NCBI RefSeq assembly: GCF_027627455.1
Contig: NZ_CP115483.1
Span: forward strand, 3,534,001 to 3,598,000
Length of the DNA stretch: 64,000 bases
Source: Sphingobacterium sp. SYP-B4668
Lineage (GTDB): Bacteria; Bacteroidota; Bacteroidia; Sphingobacteriales; Sphingobacteriaceae
Direction: 5' to 3'
Shown: piece by piece, positions 27,095-34,243 of the stretch
Numbering within the stretch: position 1 is the stretch's first letter
How the letters are laid out: each line of letters begins with the position of its first letter
Program-made: the position numbers and the translations under genes
The notes under the pieces: generated by a model
Database searches by the model: none
Seen by the model: only the letters and a program-made list of their open reading frames with translations
Told to the model about the DNA's origin: nothing

Positions 27095-27778
27095 TTACCC
27101 TAAAAAGGCTTTTTCCAAAACTAAAGGTGTAATGTATTCACCTTCTTTGTAGACACGCATATTACCGCCGGAAATCTCATCAATTAACAAGATTTTATTC
27201 GTCTCTTTGTCTCTACCAAATTCAAGTTTGATATCATACAATTCCAATCCCTTTGTCGCTAACTCATCTCTAATTATGTCGCAGATTTTCTTTGTCTGCC
27301 CAACCAATATTTGATATTCCTCCTTTGTAAGAATACCTAACATAGTCAATGCGTCTTCAGAGATTGTAGGATCGCCACGTTCGTCGTCCTTAATGGTGAC
27401 TTCCACAAATGCATCCAAAGCCTGCCCTTCTTGACAATACATTCCGTAACGTCTTAAAAAACTACCTACGGCACGATATCGACAAATCACTTCCAAGCCC
27501 TTGCCAAACACCTGCGCATCCCGTACCGTCATACTGACATTATCTAAATCAGCATCGATATAATGTGTCTCTCCACCAAGGCTATTGATTAATTCAAAAA
27601 AGTGCTTGGTCATCCTAAGCCCGGATTTCCCAGCCCCTTCAATCGTTAAGCCAACAGTATTAGCGCCTGGGTCGAACACCCCGTTTTCGCCCGTTACATC
27701 ATCTTTAAATTGCAAAAGGACTTCGTAATTCCCTAGTTTATAAACATTTTTTGTCTTACCTGTATACAGTAGTTCCAT
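27095..27778 (-). CDS. purC: Phosphoribosylaminoimidazole-succinocarboxamide synthase (SAICAR synthetase)
   Basis: The enzyme joins CAIR and aspartate with ATP hydrolysis in purine synthesis. The 227-residue protein has the family's opening LYTGKTKNVYKLGNYEVLLQFKDDVTGENG (glycine-rich ATP loop), the central VICRYRAVGSFLRRYG, the KDDERGDPTISEDAL segment and the metal/ATP region LYDIKLEFGR...ILLIDEISGGNMR. It is of the short type, close in length to the E. coli enzyme. Many Bacteroidota genomes encode a form of about 300 residues instead. It is monocistronic here, with no other purine gene in the window, so it may be a second or laterally acquired copy. Confidence 0.9.
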   Translation of the reverse strand: MELLYTGKTKNVYKLGNYEVLLQFKDDVTGENGVFDPGANTVGLTIEGAGKSGLRMTKHFFELINSLGGETHYIDADLDNVSMTVRDAQVFGKGLEVICRYRAVGSFLRRYGMYCQEGQALDAFVEVTIKDDERGDPTISEDALTMLGILTKEEYQILVGQTKKICDIIRDELATKGLELYDIKLEFGRDKETNKILLIDEISGGNMRVYKEGEYITPLVLEKAFLG

Positions 27779-28216
27779 GGGTATGTGTTATATGTATTAT
27801 TAATTACTTTAGTATAGTTGCTCGCGAATAACATTCTATTTCGAACTCGATGATATCGTATCTAGGGATACTTAATCCTAGCCACCGATTCAATTTGGAT
27901 ATTAAGCAGTATAAGGATTGCCCAAGAACCATCATTTTTCAATATTCTGCTCAAACTTAAATAAATTTGCTTTTATATGCAATTATAGCTATATAGTCTG
28001 CGAAAGAATCTTGACCACTATACTGGATCCTATACGACAAATGCTCCAGTAGTATACTTAAAAAAATAAAATTGACAGCAGTCCAACAAATTTGGCACGA
28101 ATGCTGTATCTTGTTTTAGTAAAAAAAGATTTTCCTTTGAAATAAGAAAAATCTACTTTAGCTTGCTAGGATAAAGTAAATTACAGATAATAAAATATTA
28201 ACCGCTGTTGTACACT
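27779..28216. other. Intergenic spacer between purC and an L,D-transpeptidase gene
   Basis: I find no reading frame, hairpin or clear TAnnTTTG element in these 438 AT-rich bases. It must hold the divergent promoters of purC and the transpeptidase gene, but I cannot place them. I see no purine-riboswitch-like structure. Confidence 0.5.
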
Positions 28217-29239
28217 ATGAGATTGAAATACTTTGCATTCATTATATGCTCTTTTACACTTGCATCCTGCAACGACAAAACTACTACAACTCAAAAAACA
28301 ACAGATCATCGAGCGAACTCGTTAGACAGCATCTCCAAAACAAAGGAAAAAGAGAAACTAAAACCCCTAACAGCTAACGACATACAATTAGAAAAAGACT
28401 TTTCATACGATAAGCACACTCTGGAAGATCGCTATCCTTATAAGGATACAACAAGGGAATTTCAATGGGAAAAAATTAAGGAAAAGATTGCGTACGTTGA
28501 AAATTTTCAGACGCTAGGCGGCTCCTATGCAGTACTTCAGAATTATAAAAATAGAAATCGTGAAGCTCCGGTCGTGAAAAACTTTAGACGTAATGCCTAT
28601 ACTAGGGTATCAGATACCCTTGGAGTGGAGCGCTACCAATCGGCCCCACTTTATGAGGAGGGAGAAACCAAACAGCCTATTCTTTATGGAAGAGATGGCT
28701 CCCTTGTCAAATTATTAAGTAGTGATACCTTGGCTATGGTCAAAGTTGAGGGCGTATCCTTTGACGGAAACTGGGACGTGCCCAAGCGCTATGTAAAAGC
28801 AATTGGGGATACTATCAAATGGAATCATATCGTTGTCGTTGATGTAAAAAATCAGAATATATGTACGTTGGAGGGAACAGGTAAGAACTGGAAAATCAGG
28901 AGCATGAACCCAGCTACTTCAGGCCGCCACAAACCTCCACACGCTCAAGAAACACCCACTGGGCTATTTTTGATTCAAGAGCAAAAATCTAAAATGTTCT
29001 ATTACGGTGACGGCACCACGGTAATAGAAGGATTTGCACCGTATGCAAGCCGCTTCACAAATGGAGCATACATACACGGGGTACCCATCAATAATCCAAA
29101 GGGAAGCATTATTGAATTTAGCTCTACACTGGGCACTACGCCACGCTCACATATGTGTGTAAGGAATGCTTCCTCACATGCAAAATTTATATACGATTGG
29201 GCAAAACCATTCCGAGCTTTAGTGATTGTAATAGATTAA
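28217..29239 (+). CDS. YkuD-type L,D-transpeptidase lipoprotein
   Basis: This 340-residue lipoprotein probably makes or breaks 3-3 peptidoglycan crosslinks, or attaches proteins to peptidoglycan. The ATG at 28217 gives a clean signal (MRLKYFAFIICSFTLASCND, lipobox LASC). A TTG three codons earlier is less likely. The C-terminal YkuD domain (about 210-335) shows VVDVKNQNICTLEG, the glycine-flanked AYIHGVPINNPKGS histidine motif and the SHMCVRN motif with the catalytic cysteine. The middle region has no clear domain. A different L,D-transpeptidase type follows 65 bases downstream, with its own -7 element. The two may share a role in envelope remodelling. Confidence 0.88.
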   Translation: MRLKYFAFIICSFTLASCNDKTTTTQKTTDHRANSLDSISKTKEKEKLKPLTANDIQLEKDFSYDKHTLEDRYPYKDTTREFQWEKIKEKIAYVENFQTLGGSYAVLQNYKNRNREAPVVKNFRRNAYTRVSDTLGVERYQSAPLYEEGETKQPILYGRDGSLVKLLSSDTLAMVKVEGVSFDGNWDVPKRYVKAIGDTIKWNHIVVVDVKNQNICTLEGTGKNWKIRSMNPATSGRHKPPHAQETPTGLFLIQEQKSKMFYYGDGTTVIEGFAPYASRFTNGAYIHGVPINNPKGSIIEFSSTLGTTPRSHMCVRNASSHAKFIYDWAKPFRALVIVID

Positions 29240-29272
29240 CGTTTTTTAACAGTCTGGTAATCATATTATTGC

Positions 29273-29280
29273 TACTTTTG
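29273..29280 (+). promoter_or_regulatory. -7 element TACTTTTG before the second transpeptidase
   Basis: TACTTTTG fits TAnnTTTG and lies 24 bases before the ATG at 29305. The -33 position has no TTTG. Confidence 0.45.
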
Positions 29281-29304
29281 TAGTGGAAAATAGTGATTTT
29301 AGAT

Positions 29305-30057
29305 ATGGTTAGATTAATGTATATTTTCTCTTTAATATTATTTACTTCTTCAAATCCTTTGATAACAAGTAAAAAAATAGAAAAAAAAACAATTGCAAAT
29401 AACGCAAAAAAGAATGTTTCCCCTATAGAAGAGATGTATCACCAGATGCATCTTGATTCTATTCTCAAATTCGAAGCTTTTGAACAGGCTCTCCAAGGTC
29501 GCAATCTGCTTTCTCTTGATAATAAGGATACCATTACGGTAATAGACTTTAGTCTGCCCTCTACTGAAAAGAGATTGTATGTATTAGACCTAAAGAATAA
29601 AAAGCTACTATTTCATAGCTTGGTTTCCCACGGTCGTAACAGTGGTCAGAAATTCGCTACAAGTTTTTCAAATAGAACCAACTCCTATCAGAGTTCTCTT
29701 GGTTTTTACGAAACTGAGGCTACCTATCAAGGCGGTAATGGATATTCACTAGTACTTAATGGACTTGAAGCGGGCATTAATGATCGAGCGAAATCCAGAG
29801 CCGTTGTTATGCATGGTGCTGACTATTGTAGTGAGAAGATTATATCAGCTACAGGGCGACTAGGAAGGAGCTATGGGTGTCCAGCATTACCCAGAGAACT
29901 AAATAAACCCATCATTAATACGATAAAGAATGGGACTTTGCTCTATATATATGCTAATGACAAGAAGTACGCGGCCCAAAGTCATATACTCAATGTAGAC
30001 CGCTCCCTCTTAGCTCAAAAAGATATTGATGATAATAATCATGAGCGTTTAAACTAA
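29305..30057 (+). CDS. Murein L,D-transpeptidase catalytic-domain family protein (YkuD_2)
   Basis: The protein is 250 aa from the ATG at 29305. A GTG four codons upstream is an alternative. A signal peptide of about 20 residues is followed by a catalytic domain of the YkuD_2 type. It has VLDLKNKKLLFHSLVSHGRNSG, GFYETEATYQGGNGYSLVLNGLE, the histidine motif AVVMHGADYC and the cysteine motif GRSYGCPALPRE. These proteins are common in Bacteroidota and Proteobacteria. They differ from classic YkuD enzymes in the region before the active site. The expected location is the periplasm. A C-terminal tail after residue 220 is basic and of no known role. Confidence 0.88.
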   Translation: MVRLMYIFSLILFTSSNPLITSKKIEKKTIANNAKKNVSPIEEMYHQMHLDSILKFEAFEQALQGRNLLSLDNKDTITVIDFSLPSTEKRLYVLDLKNKKLLFHSLVSHGRNSGQKFATSFSNRTNSYQSSLGFYETEATYQGGNGYSLVLNGLEAGINDRAKSRAVVMHGADYCSEKIISATGRLGRSYGCPALPRELNKPIINTIKNGTLLYIYANDKKYAAQSHILNVDRSLLAQKDIDDNNHERLN

Positions 30058-30129
30058 ATAAGAGAGCTAAAAGAAGCACTATTATTTATATGGAGTATTA
30101 TCGGGCAAAATTCATAGCCTACATTATAA

Positions 30130-30164
30130 AATTTGTTAGCACTACCGCATAGTGCTAACAAATT
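30130..30164. terminator. Perfect 15-bp inverted repeat between convergent genes
   Basis: AATTTGTTAGCACTA (30130-30144) is exactly complementary to 30150-30164, with a 5-base loop. It lies between two convergent genes, where terminators are expected, but there is no T run on either flank. A Rho-independent role is therefore uncertain. Confidence 0.6.
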
Positions 30165-30276
30165 GAGGTATTATTGCTACGTAGTTTGCTAAAGATTTAC
30201 CTTTAGTAAAAAATACGACAACCCTATTAAGCCAAAAACAAGCTGTATACAGCTATCAAAATCCCAAATTATCAGA

Positions 30277-30915
30277 CTATTCTGAAACCGCTTTTATTGC
30301 ATATGCACATCGGCGTGCTCCAGACACGATATGACTCAGCCTTTCCACATGCACCTGAGCGCCAAGAAGTGTACGAAAAATATTGAGTTCACTCTCACAA
30401 AACCCCTGGCATTCGGAAGCTGCTGCACAAATAGGACAATGATTCTCCACAAGCAGATAGCTACCATCGTCTTCTTTTTTATACTCCGCCATATACCCTT
30501 CTCTCTTTCTGATAGCCGTGAGTATCCCAATCTTTTCTTCCAGCTCCCTCGTCCCCACTAGTTCATTAGTGTAACGTTCGAAAACTTCCACACCATTCGC
30601 TTTCACGATTTTTTGCAATGCCTTATCCCCCAAGGTATCACGAATGGTACGAATCAGATGTACGGTCAACTCTGCATGGCAGTCTGGAAATCTCGAATGC
30701 CCTTTACCGGTCAATGACCATATTTGCTGGGGGCGCCCACGTCCCTTAGCTTCTGCGGTGCACTCCACTAGCCCTTCATTTGCCAATTTTAAAAGATGAA
30801 ACCGGGCTCCCTCATTCGTTACGCCCATTTCTTGCGCTAATCGAGATAAAGGAAGAGCTCCCTTGGTCTTGAGAATCCAAAGTGATTTTTCATTATCCGG
30901 CAGATTATTATCCAT
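30277..30915 (-). CDS. SufR-like iron-sulfur transcriptional regulator
   Basis: From ATG at 30915 the protein is 212 aa. A TTG three codons earlier is an unlikely start. Residues about 12-75 form a winged helix (LPLSRLAQEMGVTNEGARFHLLKLANEGLVE) with the wing RGRPQQIWSLTGKG. The C-terminal region has the cysteine array of SufR proteins: HCPICAAASECQGFCESELNIF and, about 25 residues later, RRCAY. Known SufR members use such cysteines to bind a [4Fe-4S] cluster and to control Fe-S assembly genes. Here the gene is divergent from sodA rather than next to suf genes, which suggests control of an oxidative-stress operon. The shared 75-base region carries inverted repeats. Confidence 0.85.
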   Translation of the reverse strand: MDNNLPDNEKSLWILKTKGALPLSRLAQEMGVTNEGARFHLLKLANEGLVECTAEAKGRGRPQQIWSLTGKGHSRFPDCHAELTVHLIRTIRDTLGDKALQKIVKANGVEVFERYTNELVGTRELEEKIGILTAIRKREGYMAEYKKEDDGSYLLVENHCPICAAASECQGFCESELNIFRTLLGAQVHVERLSHIVSGARRCAYAIKAVSE

Positions 30916-30918
30916 AAT

Positions 30919-30940
30919 AAACAAAGTAATTATTTGGTTT
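30919..30940. promoter_or_regulatory. Imperfect 22-bp palindrome, candidate SufR-like operator
   Basis: The segment is centred on TAATTA, with AAAC and GTTT ends and a few mismatches. It covers the sodA -33 box and a TTACTTTG element facing the regulator gene, so a bound protein would affect both directions. Confidence 0.45.
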
Positions 30941-30963
30941 AATACACAAAGTTAATACCTTTG
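30933..30963 (+). promoter_or_regulatory. sodA promoter TTTG-N19-TACCTTTG
   Basis: TTTG (30933-30936) and TACCTTTG (30956-30963), with a 19-base spacer, match the Bacteroidota primary-sigma promoter consensus exactly. It lies 28 bases before the sodA ATG. Confidence 0.8.
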
Positions 30964-30964
30964 T
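30946..30964. promoter_or_regulatory. Inverted repeat ACAAAG-N7-CTTTGT over the sodA -7 element
   Basis: The two 6-bp arms are perfect, and the right arm overlaps the -7 box. It could be a repressor site, although part of the symmetry comes from the -7 consensus itself. Confidence 0.45.
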
Positions 30965-30990
30965 CATACATTCACAAAAATACTAAAATT

Positions 30991-31608
30991 ATGGCTTATC
31001 AATTAGCAGTATTGCCCTACTCATATGATGCACTCGAACCCTTCATAGACAAGGCTACCATGGAAATCCATCACGACAGACATCATCAAGCATATGTCGA
31101 CAATCTCAACAAAGCTATTACTGATACGGATGCCGAAAGTCTAAAACTAGTAACTTTATTGGAAAATATCAGCAATTACCCTGCCTCCATTCGCAACAAT
31201 GCTGGTGGACACTACAACCACGACTTGTTTTGGAAAATTCTTTCAGCAACACCCGAAAAAACACCCACCGGCACACTTCAAGATGCTCTTATCGCCACAT
31301 GGGGTTCACTAGATGCGTTCAAGAATCAATTTGAACAATTGGCATTGACGCGCTTTGGTTCAGGTTGGGTATGGTTGTATGTCAAATACAATGGAAGTCT
31401 AGCAATCTGTTCTACCCCCAATCAGGATAACCCTATTATGGATATCAATAGTACCGATCGCGGATTTCCAATTTTAGGATTAGATGTATGGGAACACGCT
31501 TATTATTTGCAATATCAGAATAAACGTGCTGCATATATCAGCTCTTTTTGGGAAGTATTGGATTGGAAAGCAGTAGAATCCAATTATCATGTACATCAAA
31601 GAAAGTAA
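30991..31608 (+). CDS. sodA: Superoxide dismutase, Mn-type (Mn/Fe family)
   Basis: The enzyme converts superoxide to hydrogen peroxide and oxygen in the cytoplasm. The 205-residue protein starts MAYQLAVLPYSYDALEP. An upstream in-frame TTG at 30961 overlaps the promoter and is rejected. Metal ligands are H27, H77, D165 and H169 (LDVWEHAYY). The NNAGGHYNHDLFW segment favours manganese over iron, which usually has AAQxWNH. It is the first gene of an apparent operon with DUF2480 (two bases later) and an FMN reductase, and is divergent from the SufR-like regulator. Confidence 0.96.
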   Translation: MAYQLAVLPYSYDALEPFIDKATMEIHHDRHHQAYVDNLNKAITDTDAESLKLVTLLENISNYPASIRNNAGGHYNHDLFWKILSATPEKTPTGTLQDALIATWGSLDAFKNQFEQLALTRFGSGWVWLYVKYNGSLAICSTPNQDNPIMDINSTDRGFPILGLDVWEHAYYLQYQNKRAAYISSFWEVLDWKAVESNYHVHQRK

Positions 31609-31610
31609 AT

Positions 31611-32108
31611 ATGAACGATTTCATTGTTAATAAGGTTCAATTATCAGGGATTATAGGATTAGACCTTCAGGACTATGCCCCCACAGATACCTTTATAGAT
31701 ATTGATTTAAAAGATATGCTTTATAAGGGACTTATGCTTAGAGAAAAGGAATTCAAAGAAGCTTTGAGCAAATTTGATACGTTCTCATTTCGAGACAAAA
31801 TGGTATCTATATATTGCTCCTCAGAAGCCATCGTCCCACAGTGGGCGTATATGCTAATCACACAGAAGTTATCACCCTATAGCATAAGCATACAATTTGG
31901 CGACCCCAAATCACATTACGAGAATATCTGGATCCAAAATATTAGAAAACAGGACTTCGGCTACTTAAGCGGTAAAAAAGTAAGTATCAAAAATGACATT
32001 CAAGTACCCGAAAACATATTTATTGTCATCACGCAAAAACTGTTACCAATAGTATCTACTCTTCTATATGGAGAAGTAGGTATGCCCAAAGTCATCTACA
32101 AAAATTAG
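31611..32108 (+). CDS. DUF2480 family protein
   Basis: From the ATG at 31611, two bases after the sodA stop, the protein is 165 aa. It reads FIVNKVQLSGIIGLDLQDYAPTDTFIDIDLKDMLYKGLMLREKEF and then IYCSSEAIVPQWAYMLI. This is the DUF2480 pattern, a cytoplasmic family found mainly in Bacteroidota with no known activity. A cysteine in YCSSEAIVP and the acidic residues near the start are the most distinctive features. In many Bacteroidota DUF2480 genes occur near Fe-S assembly genes, by my recollection. That would fit the SufR-like regulator next to this operon. Confidence 0.85.
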   Translation: MNDFIVNKVQLSGIIGLDLQDYAPTDTFIDIDLKDMLYKGLMLREKEFKEALSKFDTFSFRDKMVSIYCSSEAIVPQWAYMLITQKLSPYSISIQFGDPKSHYENIWIQNIRKQDFGYLSGKKVSIKNDIQVPENIFIVITQKLLPIVSTLLYGEVGMPKVIYKN

Positions 32109-32117
32109 CTTTACAAC

Positions 32118-32687
32118 ATGAATGTACTAATCTTTAATGGAGCTCTGGAACGCCGTCCCAACTCTACTTCAAGCAAAATAACTCAGTTTCTACAACAAAA
32201 AATACAGGAACATGATGCCCATTCAACCGTATTCAATCTGGCAGGATCTGCCATACCTCTATTTGATTTTACGCTTTCTAAAACCCCCATTGCTGTAGAG
32301 GTAATGGCCCAACAGTTTAGAGAAGCCGATGCACACATCTGGTTGACACCTTTGTATCATGGCAGCATGACAGGAGTAATGAAAAACTGTTTGGATTGGC
32401 TAGAAATTTCAGCAAAGGAACCCATTCCTTATTTACAGGACAAAATGATTGGCATGGTGTCTTGGGCTGATGGTGGACATGCTTTGCAAGCTATCAATGC
32501 GCTGGATATCGTAGCAAAATCACTTCGTGCATGGCCACTCCCCTTCAGTGTCCCGATTGCAAAATCTCTACTCTTTGAAACAGACAATTCAGATCGAATA
32601 TCAATGGTATATCAGCAAAAACTAGGGATGCTGGTCGATATGGTGACCTTTAAGAAAATAGGAAGGCAGGAGATAAGTTTTCAGTAG
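32118..32687 (+). CDS. NADPH-dependent FMN reductase-like flavoprotein
   Basis: The 189-residue flavodoxin-fold protein begins with the FMN phosphate loop MNVLIFNGALERRPNSTSSKI. It continues with ADAHIWLTPLYHGSMTGVMKNCLDWL and the flavin-ring loop MVSWADGGHALQAINAL. The family reduces FMN, quinones, azo compounds or chromate with NAD(P)H. It starts nine bases after DUF2480, in the sodA operon, so a role in redox stress or in supplying electrons for Fe-S repair is plausible. Its exact acceptor is unknown. Confidence 0.88.
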   Translation: MNVLIFNGALERRPNSTSSKITQFLQQKIQEHDAHSTVFNLAGSAIPLFDFTLSKTPIAVEVMAQQFREADAHIWLTPLYHGSMTGVMKNCLDWLEISAKEPIPYLQDKMIGMVSWADGGHALQAINALDIVAKSLRAWPLPFSVPIAKSLLFETDNSDRISMVYQQKLGMLVDMVTFKKIGRQEISFQ

Positions 32688-32800
32688 CATAAGAATCTAA
32701 GCTTTAACATAATCTTAACATTTCCCTCATACTATCTCGAATGCAGCCCCGTTATAATAGTGTATAAAATGACTTTTCATAATTTAGGTTAATAATTGGT

Positions 32801-32838
32801 AAATCCTCATTCATCGCCCGGTGTTTGAGGATTTTTAT
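32801..32838 (+). terminator. Terminator of the sodA operon
   Basis: AAATCCTCA (32801-32809) pairs with TGAGGATTT (32826-32834), followed by TTATTT. It lies between the convergent FMN reductase and the envelope-protein operon. Confidence 0.75.
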
Positions 32839-32853
32839 TTACTACCTTTTACA

Positions 32854-34167
32854 CTAGAGCAATTGGTACAATGCATGAATAGTAGCATCGCGTAGTATAC
32901 ACTTCCCTGTTATCACAGACTCTCCTTGTACTCCTCGACTCATCCCTATTTCTAATACTTGAAATTTTTCCCAGTCTATTCCTTCCCTGTTGGGCATCAA
33001 TATCGGTAACGCCTTATCCAATTTTGCATAGAGATAACCATAATATGGTGATGCTGCCCTTTTATCCTCCATTATCATTTGTGGTCCGGTATTCAGAGCT
33101 ATCAAATCTCCGCTTACACTTTTTTTGAACTTATAGAACATCTTTTCAGGTAGATAACCTGCTATATGAGGCGACGCCTTAACAACTAAATTGAGGTGAG
33201 GCACCTCAACTTCCCGACGTTCCATTTTTTCGGTCATTTCAAAGTTTTCGTCCAAATCGTAAGTCACTATGGTATCAATCTGTTTCACCAAATCACTTTT
33301 CCATTGGACATCAACATATCCACCGTAATATTTTGCAAGCGAATCAGCATTGACATCGTACTTAAGCAATGTTTCGCTATAACCTTTAAACAAAGGTCTG
33401 AGATCTGCGTTCAACCAACCGTACAGCACCGAAGTCGTGTCCAATTGTCTTGCAGTCGCATCTCGGACTCCTATAATAGATGGAGAGATTACGTCACCTT
33501 CGAAGTCGATTCGCCCATTGCGGAATGTCACGGCTAATCGGGTTTGATCCACCATATTGAGATAGGTAATGTCGGATTTTCCATTTTTAAAGCCGTCCAA
33601 CGATAGCGACGACACTTCTACCAATGCTTTTTCATTACCTGCCAACCAATTTGCCATTATCTCCCAATGTAACTTCTGGTCTACTCCCAAAGAAAGAACA
33701 AATTGCTGCTCATCGAACAAAACTGCAAATCTGCTATCCTCGGATAAACCGTATTGAAGCTTTTGTCCTTGGATTAGGGTATCATTGCTTTTGGAAAACC
33801 GTTGCTTAATATATTGGGTAAACTGTTTGGAATTTCCAATCGACTGAACACTAAAAAAACGATGAGGCATCTCTTCCAAGGAAAAAAGGAAAACATTCGC
33901 TGGAAAATCCCATCCGGACTGGGCAATGCCTAACCCAGCACTATCCGATTCAATTGAGCGCCGTCCCTTATAATAGGTTCCAGGATTCAACATTGCATTT
34001 CGAGCAATAGCACCAAGCATACCATCTATTGATACTTCAATCACGGCATGGCTTTGAGCATGTACCAATCCATGTTTTGAATCCGACTCCCGATAGCTTA
34101 AATACGCCCAACAGCCCAACACTAAAATGCCAATCACGGTCAACATCCACATTAAAATCCTTTTCAT
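32854..34167 (-). CDS. Membrane-anchored envelope protein, possible distant DUF4836 relative
   Basis: I do not recognise a named family with certainty. The 437-residue protein has one N-terminal membrane segment (about 5-24, WMLTVIGILVLGCWAYL) and the rest outside the membrane. The start of the soluble part (AVIEVSIDGMLGAIARNAML) resembles the opening of the upstream gene product (ANIVVTFDCKRFFNLVE). This suggests related folds that DUF4836-type proteins share. No catalytic motif is visible. It is the last gene of a minus-strand operon with 34244 and 36269, starting 76 bases after the former. Confidence 0.6.
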   Translation of the reverse strand: MKRILMWMLTVIGILVLGCWAYLSYRESDSKHGLVHAQSHAVIEVSIDGMLGAIARNAMLNPGTYYKGRRSIESDSAGLGIAQSGWDFPANVFLFSLEEMPHRFFSVQSIGNSKQFTQYIKQRFSKSNDTLIQGQKLQYGLSEDSRFAVLFDEQQFVLSLGVDQKLHWEIMANWLAGNEKALVEVSSLSLDGFKNGKSDITYLNMVDQTRLAVTFRNGRIDFEGDVISPSIIGVRDATARQLDTTSVLYGWLNADLRPLFKGYSETLLKYDVNADSLAKYYGGYVDVQWKSDLVKQIDTIVTYDLDENFEMTEKMERREVEVPHLNLVVKASPHIAGYLPEKMFYKFKKSVSGDLIALNTGPQMIMEDKRAASPYYGYLYAKLDKALPILMPNREGIDWEKFQVLEIGMSRGVQGESVITGKCILRDATIHALYQLL

Positions 34168-34243
34168 GATGTTCTTTTTTTAAATAATGATGAGCGACCA
34201 CTCCATGCAGTAATCGCTCATCATCAAATTGATCTTGATTGCA

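Noticed and set aside
27779..28216. Purine riboswitch upstream of purC
   Set aside because: No three-helix junction or conserved pyrimidine core could be found in the leader.
30961..30990. TTG start for sodA ten codons upstream
   Set aside because: It overlaps the -7 promoter element and the resulting N-terminus is absent from known Mn-SOD proteins.
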